DNA of 64,000 nucleotides from JALYXI01 sp963716685 (GTDB taxonomy: Bacteria > Acidobacteriota > Terriglobia > Bryobacterales > Bryobacteraceae), in contig CAVQTR010000006.1 in the NCBI GenBank assembly GCA_963716685.1, positions 248,001 through 312,000 of the forward strand. The letters are read 5' to 3'. Positions 42,331 to 53,328 of the stretch are shown here, one piece after another. The notes under the pieces were generated by a model that was not told the origin of the DNA, did not search any database, and saw only the letters and a program-made list of their open reading frames with translations. The position numbers were made by a program, and so were the translations under genes. Each line of letters opens with the position of its first letter. The stretch's first letter is position 1.

Positions 42331-42741
42331 TTACGACTTGTTCTTTCCTTTGTTTGCAGCTTCTTCGGCGTCCCGCCGTTTCTGCCGCTCTGCCCGCATC
42401 TTATCGTATTCCGTCCGCTGCGCTTCGGTGAGGATGGCGTGCATCTGGTTGACCTGATCCTGATGGATGGCGGTCATATCCGGCCGGTAGCGCTCGTGCA
42501 GTTCCTGCATCTTCTGATCCGTGGTGTCCAGAATTTTGCTTAGCTGATCCACCTGTTTGGCGTCGAGCTTTAAACGGCCGCGCAGCTCGGAGATGTACCG
42601 CTGGCGATATTCCGCCGCGGCGGGCTTGGACTTGGCGATTACCGTGTTCGCGGTATACAGCCGGTCACTCATAACGCCCAGCGCCGCACCCGCCGCAAAC
42701 ACCATCAGAAGGTATAGCCAGGCACTGCCGACCCGCTTCAT
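42331..42741 (-). CDS. Periplasmic LTXXQ/CnrR-like heavy-metal-type protein
   Basis: 136 residues. An N-terminal membrane anchor (about 6-24, SAWLYLLMVFAAGAALGVM) precedes a mostly helical, charged domain with repeated LDAKQVDQLSKIL and MHAILTEAQRTEYDKM segments. The latter are close to the LTxxQ motif of Spy/CpxP and CnrR/periplasmic-resistance proteins. Such proteins act as envelope chaperones or sensors. The start overlaps the stop of the preceding gene (ATGA at 42738-42741), and the run sigma factor, membrane protein, LTXXQ protein suggests an envelope-stress signalling operon. Confidence 0.75.
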   Translation of the reverse strand: MKRVGSAWLYLLMVFAAGAALGVMSDRLYTANTVIAKSKPAAAEYRQRYISELRGRLKLDAKQVDQLSKILDTTDQKMQELHERYRPDMTAIHQDQVNQMHAILTEAQRTEYDKMRAERQKRRDAEEAANKGKNKS

Positions 42742-43097
42742 CGGACGCGATTCTCCGAATTCATCAGTTCCAGACGAACCGGCGTGAGAAACGTGCCGTA
42801 CTCACCGGCATGCTCGGTAGCAATGGCTTCCACATAGCTTCCGCTGAAGAAAACAGAAGGCTGCTGCGAAGGCATGGCCAGAAACAGACCGAGAGCGAGC
42901 GAAAGAGCAGCCGCCGCCGCGGCCATGGATTTGGCAATCCGGGCAAACACCATCGTCCGCGATTGCCGCGCCTCAATTCTGCTCCAAAGCGCAGGCATGA
43001 AGTTGGGGTCCGGGCCATTGTAAGCGCACGCATCCCGATACCGTTCCAGGAGTTCCGTCAGCTGTAGTTCGCGATTTCCGTAGTCTTCTGAAGTCAT
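42738..43097 (-). CDS. Small single-span membrane protein, candidate anti-sigma factor
   Basis: 119 residues. The N-terminal 50 residues are polar and helical (ELQLTELLERYRDACAYNG), a single membrane helix lies at about 57-76 (MAAAAAALSLALGLFLAM), and the remainder is periplasmic. This is the topology of membrane anti-sigma factors. The canonical zinc motif HxxxCxxC is absent, so it would be a non-zinc type if it is one. It lies nine bases after the ECF sigma gene on the same strand and overlaps the LTXXQ-like gene, which is the main argument for the role. Function inferred from context. Confidence 0.55.
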   Translation of the reverse strand: MTSEDYGNRELQLTELLERYRDACAYNGPDPNFMPALWSRIEARQSRTMVFARIAKSMAAAAAALSLALGLFLAMPSQQPSVFFSGSYVEAIATEHAGEYGTFLTPVRLELMNSENRVR

Positions 43098-43106
43098 ACG
43101 ATTCTG

Positions 43107-43694
43107 CTAATCCGTTGCACCGGCCCTCGCCGGCTGGGTTGGCGCGGGCATGGCCTTGAGGACACGCTGGCGAGCCCGAAACAGTCTTACTTTGAGTGCG
43201 TTCTCGTTCACCTTGTAAATCTGTTCCATTTCCTTCAACGAGAGTCCTTCGACCTCTTTCATGACCAAAAGAAGCCGGTCTTCTTCCGAAACCACCGAAA
43301 GCAACTCCTCCACATACTGCCGCGTCTGGCGCTTCTGCGTATCCGCCAGATCGGCTTTTCCGCTCGCAACCGCATCGGCGATCACCACCTGCTGCTCGGA
43401 CAAATCCGCCATCCGGGACTCCATGCGACGGCGGTGCTTCCGCAGGTAGTCATACGCCGCATTGACCGTCAACCGGTACAGCCATGGCTCAAATACCTCC
43501 GGCGTTCTCAGCTGCTCCAGCGAGAAGTACAGCCGAAGAAACACCTCCTGACCGACATCCTCGACATCCTCAGGATGGCCGATCAGCCGGGCGATGGTCC
43601 CCAGAATCCGGCGGCGGTAGGCCAGAACGACGTCGTTAAACGCCGATTCGTCGCCTTTCTGCGCCCTCCGGATCAGTTCAAAATCGACCAGCAT
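43107..43694 (-). CDS. ECF RNA polymerase sigma factor
   Basis: 195 residues with regions 2 and 4 of an extracytoplasmic-function sigma factor. Region 2 carries EDVEDVGQEVFLRLYFSLEQLRTPEVFEPWLYRLTVNAAYDYLRKHRRR, here spread over about residues 42-90. Region 4 has LLVMKEVEGLSLKEMEQIYKVNENALKVRLFRARQRVLKAM with a helix-turn-helix. Region 3 is absent, as expected. It heads a minus-strand unit with a membrane protein and an LTXXQ-like protein, and lies 207 bases from the divergent hsp20 gene. A target promoter motif cannot be inferred. Confidence 0.92.
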   Translation of the reverse strand: MLVDFELIRRAQKGDESAFNDVVLAYRRRILGTIARLIGHPEDVEDVGQEVFLRLYFSLEQLRTPEVFEPWLYRLTVNAAYDYLRKHRRRMESRMADLSEQQVVIADAVASGKADLADTQKRQTRQYVEELLSVVSEEDRLLLVMKEVEGLSLKEMEQIYKVNENALKVRLFRARQRVLKAMPAPTQPARAGATD

Positions 43695-43808
43695 GTATCA
43701 CACTGATGCCGGCATCTTCTAGGCGTCCCGGCAAGTATTAAGGTTACAAGGGTTTAGACGGGGGAACAAGGGCCAGGCGACCCCTCTAAAATTCTTGCGG
43801 TTTGAGAC

Positions 43809-43837
43809 TTGACAGCCGGGGGCTCATATTTTATTAT
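43809..43837 (+). promoter_or_regulatory. Strong sigma70-type promoter of hsp20
   Basis: TTGACA at 43809-43814, a 17-base spacer and TATTAT at 43832-43837, matching the consensus at 11 of 12 positions. It lies 65 bases before the hsp20 ATG. A CTTGAC start also resembles half of a heat-shock sigma site. An AAAGGA ribosome site precedes the gene. Confidence 0.7.
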
Positions 43838-43901
43838 CAAAAACAGATGAGATTACTTCACGTAGTCGAATCCAAACCTAACGAAAGGAATCTATACAAC
43901 T

Positions 43902-44350
43902 ATGAGTCTCACTGTTGATCCCTTTTCCGGTCTGCGAATCTTTGAGGACGCAATGACACGCATGATGAATGAACCCAGGAACTCCCGTCCCTGGTCGCCG
44001 GCCACCGATGTGCTGGAAACCCAGAATGAACTGGTGATTAAAGCCGATCTGCCGGACGTGGACCTGAAGGACATCGATATTCAGGTGGAGAACCAGACCC
44101 TGACCGTCAAGGGCACACCGCCATTTCGAACGGGAGTCCGGAGAGCAACTCCGCGTTCCACCGCATCGAGCGCAGTTACGGGTCCTTTGTTCGTAGCTTT
44201 ACCGTGCCGAGTACGGTAGATACAGAGAAGGTGGCCGCGGATTACAAGAACGGCGTTTTGAGCATTCGCCTCCCCAAGAAAGAGGCAGCGAAGCCTCGTC
44301 AGGTAAAAATCAACGCCGAAGGTAACGGCCAGACGCAGCAGATTAAGTAA
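43902..44350 (+). CDS. Small heat-shock protein Hsp20, interrupted by two single-base insertions
   Basis: Reading MSLTVDPFSGLRIFEDAMTRMM, then WSPATDVLETQNELVIKADLPDVDLKDIDIQVENQTLTVKG, is a standard alpha-crystallin start. The frame breaks near 44118 and again near 44156. After removing two bases it continues HFERESG, FHRIERSYGSFVRSFTVPSTVD and KNGVLSIRLPKKE, ending at TAA 44348-44350. That gives about 148 residues, normal for Hsp20, which holds unfolding proteins for later refolding by ClpB. It has a strong promoter and lies 91 bases before clpB. The insertions are likely assembly errors. Confidence 0.82.
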
Positions 44351-44441
44351 ACCAGGCATCTATTCGGTTGAGAGGCCGCGCCGCGCAAGCCACGAGGCTT
44401 TGTGAGGCGCGGCTTTTGCGCATTGGAAAGACAGGAATCTA

Positions 44442-47131
<2,690 letters not shown>

Positions 47132-47139
<8 letters not shown>

Positions 47140-47980
47140 TGCGAACACCGCGAAAACGGTCCTGCTGCTTGGGGCGTTGAGCGCAATTCTGGTTCTTGGC
47201 GGCGGCGCGATTGCCGGCCGCCAGGGACTGGTCTTTGGGCTTCTGTTCGCGGTAGTGACCAACTTTTTCAGTTACTTTTTCTCGGATCGAATCGCGCTCT
47301 CCATGTCGGGCGCGGTTCCACTGACGCCCGAGGAGAATCCGGCAATTTACAACCGGGTGGCGCCGCTGGTGGGGAACATCTGCCAGCGTATGGGGCTGCC
47401 TATGCCGCGCCTTTACGTGACCGCGGACGATTCGCCGAATGCATTTGCAACCGGGCGCGACCCGGCGCATGCGTCTATTGCGTTCACTGCCGGCATTCTG
47501 CAGCTGATGGACAATCGCGAGCTGGAAGGCGTGGTGGCGCATGAGCTGGGGCATGTGCTGCATCGCGATATTTTAATCAGTTCGGTGGCGGCGACCATTG
47601 CCGGGGCGATTACGGCGCTGGCGCGGATGGCGTTATTCTTCGGCGGGAGCCGGGACGAGGAGGATCGCGGCGGCGGCGTCATCGGGTCGATTCTGATGCT
47701 GGTGCTGGCTCCGATCGCTGCCCTGCTGATCCAGATGGCGGTTTCGCGGACGCGCGAGTATGATGCGGACGCTGCTTCGGCGAAGTTTACCGGCAACCCG
47801 GCGGAGCTGATCTCAGCGCTGCGCAAGCTGGACACCTTCTCGAAGCGCCTGCCGATGGAGCCGAACCCGGCGACATCGCACCTGTGGATCATTCAGCCGT
47901 TTACGGGCGAGAGCCTGATGAAGATGTTCTCTACACACCCGAGTACGGAAGACCGGATCGCGCGTCTGAGCGCGATGTAA
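47132..47980 (+). CDS. htpX: Protease HtpX-like zinc metalloprotease
   Basis: 282 residues from the ATG at 47132, which overlaps the last bases of clpB and has GGAG upstream. Two N-terminal membrane helices (about 8-28 and 33-50) precede the catalytic domain with HELGH at 137-141 and a downstream EYDADAASAKFTGNP block holding the third zinc ligand. Two further helices lie at about 146-165 and 190-208. HtpX degrades misfolded inner-membrane proteins with FtsH and is stress-induced, so its place after hsp20 and clpB fits a proteostasis cluster. The C-terminus has SLMKMFSTHPSTEDRIARL, the typical family end. Confidence 0.95.
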
Positions 47981-47984
47981 GGAC

Positions 47985-49670
47985 TCACAGGACCGGCGAA
48001 TCGTTGCCGAGCAGCGCGCGGCGGACGAGCTTGATGGGTGCGCCGCCTTCGCGCATGAAGCGGTTGTGGAACTCTTCGAGCGAAAACGCCGGTCCCTTTA
48101 TTTTTTTGTAGTCTTCCCGCAGTTTTAGAATTTCCAGCTTGCCGAGCGTGTAATAGAGGTACGTCGGGTCGGACGTGCCGCGCTTGGTTTCGCGCTCGCC
48201 GTTGGCGCGCTGCTGGTACCCCTCCTTCACGAAGAAATCGATCCCCTGCTCGTAAGTCATTTTGCCGGTGTGCATCTGGATGCCGACGATGTACCGCGCA
48301 TTGCGCAGCAGCGCGTCCTGCAACTGGCCGAGTTTCAGCTTCAGGTCCGTTGCGCCGTAACCCTCATCCATCATCATCTGCTCGCAGTAATGCGCCCAGC
48401 CCTCCACGTTGCTGTTCGCGTAGAGGAGCTTGCGTACCTTCGAGGGAATCTGCTGAATCCACAGAAACTGCACGTAGTGGCCGGGATAGGCTTCGTGGAT
48501 CGCGGTGCTGATGATGGTGCCGCGGTTGAATGCCTCCATGTGCTCCTCCACCTGCTTCGGCGGCCAGTTTGCCTCGGGCAGAGTGACATTGAAGTAGGCT
48601 TCCTTCGCCACTTTTTCGTAAGGGCCGGGCGTATCCATGGACGCGAAGGTGAGAGCGCGCATGAACGGCGGGGTCTCTTCGAGAATGGGCCTGACCGGCG
48701 ACGGAATGGCGATGATGTGGTGCGACTGAATGAAATCCGTGAGGCCGCCGAGGACGTCGCGGAAGGACTGCAGAAGATTGCCAGGCGCAGGGTGGTCACG
48801 GCCGGCGAGTTCCAGTATCTGCTCAGGGGTCTTTTTGGGATCGATCTGCGCGGCGACGCGTTTGAACTCGGCCTGATTCTGCCGCAGGTTCGCGTAGCCG
48901 ATTTCGAGCAGGCGGTCGAGCGGCACGTCCACCATTTCCTCGTAGAGCAGCTTCTTGCTGTACGTGTCAGCGCCGAGACGGAAATCCCCGTTCGATTTGG
49001 GGAGCAGCTCCGCCTTGAGGAAGTTCTGATACTGTTTCAGCGAATCGATGACGGTGTCGTTGGCGTGGCGGAATTCGGCGAGGAGCTTTGGATCGGTGAC
49101 TTTTTGAAAGGCCAGCGGAACATCGGTCTGGAAAAAGCTGATGATGCCGGGCAACTGCTCGATTGCAATTTCGGTGTAGATGCGAGGCGGATTGCGCAGA
49201 TTTTCGCGCGCGAACTCGAACTCCGCAGGCATCAGGCGTTCGCGGCTTATCACTGATTTCAGGCGCGTTTCGGGCGGAGCATACGTCCGGCTCATGATGG
49301 TGAACACGCTGCCGCTGACGCCGCTGGAATAAACGTCGGGATTCTTCTCCCAGGGACGAACGGTTTCGAGATCGAGCAGCGTGCCCCGGATATTGCTGAG
49401 AATCAAATCGCGGTCGGCCTGCTCCTCGGGAGTTTTGGCAGTGGCGGCAGAAAACTGCTTTTCGGCGCGACGAAGCGCCTGCACACGGCTGTCGATCCCG
49501 GCTTTGGAGTAATCCTCCAGCTGGTCATCGTACTGATGAAAACCGGCCGCCGTACCCAGAGTGGGGTTGAAGCGGAAGTAGACGTCGTCGAAATATCGAT
49601 CGACCTGTTCGGAGAAATTCTGTCCGTTTAACACCGCCGGCACCAGCATCATCAGAAGTATCGCGCGCAT
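47985..49670 (-). CDS. DUF885 family secreted protein, putative metallopeptidase-like
   Basis: 561 residues. A signal peptide (MRAILLMMLVPAVLNG) is followed by the DUF885 domain, which resembles zinc carboxypeptidases. Its conserved STAIHEAYPGHYVQFLW block (near residue 400) has a His-Glu-His pattern that could bind a metal, and NVEGWAHYCEQMMMDEG lies further on. Family members are common in Acidobacteria; peptidase activity has been suggested but not proven for most. The start lies 24 bases from the start of the divergent hydrolase, which is too close for two normal promoters. The stop lies five bases past htpX on the opposite strand. Confidence 0.88.
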   Translation of the reverse strand: MRAILLMMLVPAVLNGQNFSEQVDRYFDDVYFRFNPTLGTAAGFHQYDDQLEDYSKAGIDSRVQALRRAEKQFSAATAKTPEEQADRDLILSNIRGTLLDLETVRPWEKNPDVYSSGVSGSVFTIMSRTYAPPETRLKSVISRERLMPAEFEFARENLRNPPRIYTEIAIEQLPGIISFFQTDVPLAFQKVTDPKLLAEFRHANDTVIDSLKQYQNFLKAELLPKSNGDFRLGADTYSKKLLYEEMVDVPLDRLLEIGYANLRQNQAEFKRVAAQIDPKKTPEQILELAGRDHPAPGNLLQSFRDVLGGLTDFIQSHHIIAIPSPVRPILEETPPFMRALTFASMDTPGPYEKVAKEAYFNVTLPEANWPPKQVEEHMEAFNRGTIISTAIHEAYPGHYVQFLWIQQIPSKVRKLLYANSNVEGWAHYCEQMMMDEGYGATDLKLKLGQLQDALLRNARYIVGIQMHTGKMTYEQGIDFFVKEGYQQRANGERETKRGTSDPTYLYYTLGKLEILKLREDYKKIKGPAFSLEEFHNRFMREGGAPIKLVRRALLGNDSPVL

Positions 49671-49694
49671 ACAGATACGTTATGATGAGTCGCA

Positions 49695-50735
49695 TTGCGG
49701 CTCCTTTTGGTTACTCTTTTTTTCTGCGGAGCGGCGGCCGCGGCTTCGTATCCGGCTCCGGTGAGCGGAGATTTCACGATCGCTGATTTTCGGTTCGCGA
49801 GCGGCGAAACACTGCCGCAGCTGAAGCTGCATTACACCACGGTGGGCACGCCGCGGGGCGGCAACGGCGTTCTGATTCTGCACGGCACCGGTGGCACGGG
49901 GCACAGTTTTCTTTCCGAGCGCTTCGCGGGCGAGCTGTTTGGGCCGGGTCAGCTGCTGGACGCGACACGCTACTTCATCATTCTGCCGGACGGCATCGGT
50001 CACGGCGAATCGAGCAAGCCGAGTGACGGCATGCATGCGCACTTCCCACGCTACGGCTACCAGGACATGGTGACCGCGCAGTACCGGCTGGTGACGGAAG
50101 CGCTGCATGTGACGCATCTGCGGCTGGTGATGGGGACGTCGATGGGCGGGATGCATACGTGGATGTGGGGCGAAACGTACCCAAAATTCATGGACGCGCT
50201 GATGCCGCTGGCGAGCGCGCCGGTGCAGATTGCGGGGCGCAACCGCATGATCCGCCGGACCATCATCGATTCGATCCGGACCGACCCGGAATGGAAGAAC
50301 GGGGAATATTCCGTGCAGCCGCACGGATTGACCGGGGCGATGTACGGGCTGATGTTCATGCTGAGCGTGCCGCTGGAATGGCAGAAGGAAGCGCCGACGC
50401 GCGACGAGGCGGATCTCTTTTTCGATAACTGGATTGCGTCGCGGCGCGCGGTTTACGATGCCAACGATCTGCTGTACCAGTTCGAATCCTCAGGAGATTA
50501 CGACCCGTCACACGATTTGGAGAGGATTGCCGTGCCGCTGTTCGCGGTGAACTCGGCGGACGATCAGGTGAATCCGCCGGAGTTGAAGATTGTGGATCGC
50601 GAGATCCGGCGGGTGAAGCACGGGCGGTACATCCTGCTGCCAATTTCCGAAAGGACGCGCGGGCACGGAACGCACTCCCTGCCCGAGGTCTGGGGAACTT
50701 ATCTGGGGGAACTGCTGAGACTGACCGGGCGCTGA
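49695..50735 (+). CDS. Secreted alpha/beta hydrolase, homoserine O-acetyltransferase-like
   Basis: 346 residues from a TTG that opens a signal peptide (MRLLLVTLFFCGAAAAA). LHYTTVGTPRGG, LILHGTGGTGHSF, LPDGIGHGESSKPSDGMHAHFPRYGYQDMV and the nucleophile motif GTSMGGMHTWMWGE follow the MetX/homoserine acetyltransferase pattern. FAVNSADDQVNPPE (Asp) and GHGTHSLPEVW (His) complete the triad. True MetX is cytoplasmic, so the signal peptide makes a role in methionine synthesis unlikely; an exported esterase is more plausible. An ATG at 49682 is out of frame. Confidence 0.8.
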   Translation: MRLLLVTLFFCGAAAAASYPAPVSGDFTIADFRFASGETLPQLKLHYTTVGTPRGGNGVLILHGTGGTGHSFLSERFAGELFGPGQLLDATRYFIILPDGIGHGESSKPSDGMHAHFPRYGYQDMVTAQYRLVTEALHVTHLRLVMGTSMGGMHTWMWGETYPKFMDALMPLASAPVQIAGRNRMIRRTIIDSIRTDPEWKNGEYSVQPHGLTGAMYGLMFMLSVPLEWQKEAPTRDEADLFFDNWIASRRAVYDANDLLYQFESSGDYDPSHDLERIAVPLFAVNSADDQVNPPELKIVDREIRRVKHGRYILLPISERTRGHGTHSLPEVWGTYLGELLRLTGR

Positions 50736-51631
50736 GGCGGCGCGCAGCAGGTAGCGGTGCAGAGAGGCGGCGGCGGGTTGGCTACCATGTCGCGAATCAT
50801 GGAAACAAACCGCGGATGAGTGCCCGCTGTTCCGGCGCGAACCATTTGAATGCCAAGTTGGGCGCAGGTTTCGCGCGCTTCCGTATCCAGATCGTAGAGC
50901 ACTTCCATGTGGTCTGAAATGAACCCGATCGGAACGATGACGATCTTCGCGGGTTTCTTGTCGCGCAGCCACGCATTGATGTCGGGTTCGAGCCAGGGCT
51001 GCGTGGGCGGACCGCTGCGGCTTTGATAGACCAGCGGCCCTGGCCCGACCAGACGGCAGGCCTCTTCCAGCTGCGCGACATAGGCGCTGCTCTGGGCCAT
51101 GGAGAGCGGAATGCTGTGTGCGGTGAACACCAGCTGGGCTCCGGGCAGCTCGGTGAGAGCCTGTGCGACGCGGTCGCGCATGGTTTCAATAAAGCCGGGG
51201 TGGTCGAAAAACTGTGGCAGCTTGACGACTTCAGGAGCGCCTTCACCGACTTCCGCCTGCGCGCGGGCGATGTCTTCACGATACTGGCGGCAGCCGGAAT
51301 AGGAACTGTAGGCCGAAGTGAAAAACGCGAGAGCGCGCTGGATGCCGTCCGCCTTCATGCGGCGGAGAGCGTCGGGAAGCAGCGGGTGCCAGTTGCGGTT
51401 ACCCCAGTAGATGGGGAGATCGATCTGTTCCTGAAGCGCGGCGATGAGGGCACGGTTCTGGTCGTTGATGGGGCTTTTGCCGCCGAAGTGGTAATAGTGT
51501 TCGGCCACGCCGAGCAGACGCTCATGCGGCACATTGCGGCCGCGCAGAACGTTTTCGAGAAAAGGGATGACGTCGTCAGCCTTCTCCGGACCGCCGAAGG
51601 AGACGATGAGCAGCGCCTGGGGATCGTTCAT
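50699..51631 (-). CDS. hemH: Ferrochelatase
   Basis: 310 residues from the ATG at 51631, which overlaps the cyclase stop by four bases (ATGA). Ferrochelatase inserts Fe2+ into a porphyrin in the last step of heme synthesis. SFGGPEKADDVIPFLENVLRG opens the protein; FTAHSIPLSM carries the catalytic His, and PIGFISDHMEVLYDLD carries the conserved Glu. The C-terminal tail has a Cys-rich PPPPLCTATCCAPP, which might hold an iron-sulfur cluster as in some ferrochelatases. No other heme-pathway gene is in the window. The 3' end overlaps the convergent hydrolase gene by about 37 bases. Confidence 0.93.
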   Translation of the reverse strand: MNDPQALLIVSFGGPEKADDVIPFLENVLRGRNVPHERLLGVAEHYYHFGGKSPINDQNRALIAALQEQIDLPIYWGNRNWHPLLPDALRRMKADGIQRALAFFTSAYSSYSGCRQYREDIARAQAEVGEGAPEVVKLPQFFDHPGFIETMRDRVAQALTELPGAQLVFTAHSIPLSMAQSSAYVAQLEEACRLVGPGPLVYQSRSGPPTQPWLEPDINAWLRDKKPAKIVIVPIGFISDHMEVLYDLDTEARETCAQLGIQMVRAGTAGTHPRFVSMIRDMVANPPPPLCTATCCAPPQRPVSLSSSPR

Positions 51632-52350
51632 AGCGGGAGCGCGAGGGGGCGAAGCGGCGCGCCGGTGGCGCCTTCGATGCGCAGGGGCGCGCCGATGAAC
51701 TGAAAGGTGTACAGCTTGTCCGCGGCCAATTGTTCCAGATTGAGGTTCTCCACAATATGGATGCCGCTTTCCACCAGCAGATGCACGTGTACAGGCATAT
51801 TGGGATCGGGCTGGTGTTCGAAGGCGACGGTGTCGCTGCCGGCGGCGAAGACGTGGCGGGAGCTGAGCCACTGCGCACCAGCCAGCGCAGGCCCGGGTCC
51901 TCGGACTTCGGAAATGTATTCCCTGGAATTGCGCCAGAAGCGCGCCCAGCCGGTACGCAGCAGCACCACATCGCCCGGTTGAACTGCTACCTGCTGTTGT
52001 GCGGCCGCCTGTTCCAGGTGCTCCGGCGCGATGACGAACTCGCGCGGCAGGGTGTCCAGCCCTGCGGCAGCTGCGATGTCGAGCAGCACGCCGCGGCGGA
52101 AGATGGGGTCCACAGTCGCGATGGAAAGTTCGGACATGCCCTTATCCCAGGATTGCGCATCCACGACGGCGGTTCCGTTGAAGAGGCGGCCATTGCAGGA
52201 GAAGTGCGATAAGGCATCGATGTGGGTGCCGGTATGGCCGCTCATGGCGATGCTGTCGGCGGCGGAACTCATCCCGGTGGCGGTGACGAAATCGCCGTGC
52301 TTTTTCGTCAGGGAAAACAGAAACGGCGGATGGCCGGGGTGGTGCGGCAT
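51628..52350 (-). CDS. Cyclase-family (kynurenine formamidase-like) metal-dependent hydrolase
   Basis: 240 residues from the ATG at 52350. The family motif HTGTHIDALSHF (metal-binding His and Asp) is present, and GDVVLLRTGW is the conserved middle block. Kynurenine formamidases and related cyclases hydrolyse N-formyl or lactone bonds. The reading frame stays open another 17 codons upstream, encoding TRVYDLSQPYFLG, which is the normal N-terminus of this family. No ATG, GTG or TTG occurs there; the only plausible upstream start is a CTG at 52399-52401. It overlaps hemH, and follows the exopolysaccharide kinase on the same strand. Confidence 0.83.
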   Translation of the reverse strand: MPHHPGHPPFLFSLTKKHGDFVTATGMSSAADSIAMSGHTGTHIDALSHFSCNGRLFNGTAVVDAQSWDKGMSELSIATVDPIFRRGVLLDIAAAAGLDTLPREFVIAPEHLEQAAAQQQVAVQPGDVVLLRTGWARFWRNSREYISEVRGPGPALAGAQWLSSRHVFAAGSDTVAFEHQPDPNMPVHVHLLVESGIHIVENLNLEQLAADKLYTFQFIGAPLRIEGATGAPLRPLALPL

Positions 52351-52404
52351 CCCGAGAAAATAGGGCTGAGAGAGATCGTAAACGCGGGTGCTCTCAGGCA
52401 GAGG

Positions 52405-53307
52405 TCAGTCCGCCTTGGAATAGTAATAAGTGTATTTGCTGTACAGCTCTGAGGCGCGCGCGCCGTTGGCGACGATCCCGAGGACGTTATTCTCGCAAAG
52501 CGACTGCATGGCGCGGATGACGTTGTCGTAGGTGGTGGCGCCGATACGCACAACGAGCAGGGTGCCGTCCGTGATGGTGGACATCAGATTAGCGTCAGCG
52601 GAAAAGAGCAGCGGCGGCGTATCGATAATGGACCAGTTAAAGATGCGCGGCAGGCTCTGCACCATGTTTCTGACCTGGCGCAGGTTCAGCAGTTCGAGGG
52701 GGTTCTTAACCGGGCTGCCGGCGGGCAAAAAGTACAGATTGGAGTCGCCGAGACGTTTGATGGCGGATTCGAGCGGCACGCCGTCGAGCAGGTAATCGGA
52801 GAGGCCCGGGCTTCGTTCGGCCTGAAACAGATTGTGGATCACGGGCCGGCGAAGATCGAAATCGGCCAGCAGCACGGCGCTTTCGGCCAGCTGCGCCTGC
52901 GCCATGGCCAGGTTGGCCGCGGTAAAAGTCTTGCCTTCAGCGGGCGACGCGCTGGTCACTACCACCGAATGAATATTCTGCTGGCTCTGAATATGGTTCA
53001 GGCGGGTACGCAGACTGCGGAACTCTTCGCCGGGCATTTCGTGCAACCGTTCGAGATCGATCAGGTGCGATTCCGGCGCGACGGTGAATGGAATCGATTC
53101 GATTTTCGCGAGAAAGCCTTCGACCTCGATTGAGCGGGGAACGGCGGTACGGGCATCTATGGTGAGATCCAGATAACTGATCGGATTTTCGAGCACCGCG
53201 GAGACGGGCTGTCCATGGCCGTTCAGCGGGGGTTCACCAGGCGGCCTCCCGGTGAAGTCGGTGCCCAGCTGTTCGGCCCTCCGCAATGCATCGTGTACTC
53301 GGCTCAT
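52405..53307 (-). CDS. CpsD/CapB-family tyrosine kinase (BY-kinase)
   Basis: 300 residues. Walker A is SASPAEGKTF at about 119-128, Walker A' is LLADFDLRRP and Walker B is WSIIDTPPLLF, the three signatures of bacterial tyrosine kinases. The C-terminus is a tyrosine cluster (ELYSKYTYYYSKAD), the autophosphorylation tail. In exopolysaccharide systems these kinases control the length and export of the chain through the Wzz-like partner. Here the kinase has a long N-terminal extension (about 90 residues) and is separate from the Wzz gene, 21 bases upstream on the same strand. Confidence 0.9.
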   Translation of the reverse strand: MSRVHDALRRAEQLGTDFTGRPPGEPPLNGHGQPVSAVLENPISYLDLTIDARTAVPRSIEVEGFLAKIESIPFTVAPESHLIDLERLHEMPGEEFRSLRTRLNHIQSQQNIHSVVVTSASPAEGKTFTAANLAMAQAQLAESAVLLADFDLRRPVIHNLFQAERSPGLSDYLLDGVPLESAIKRLGDSNLYFLPAGSPVKNPLELLNLRQVRNMVQSLPRIFNWSIIDTPPLLFSADANLMSTITDGTLLVVRIGATTYDNVIRAMQSLCENNVLGIVANGARASELYSKYTYYYSKAD

Positions 53308-53328
53308 GTTTGGCTCGTTTGATTCGCT

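Noticed and set aside
49695..50735. MetX (homoserine O-acetyltransferase) assignment
   Set aside because: The fold matches, but a signal peptide and the lack of methionine genes nearby argue against a cytoplasmic biosynthetic enzyme.
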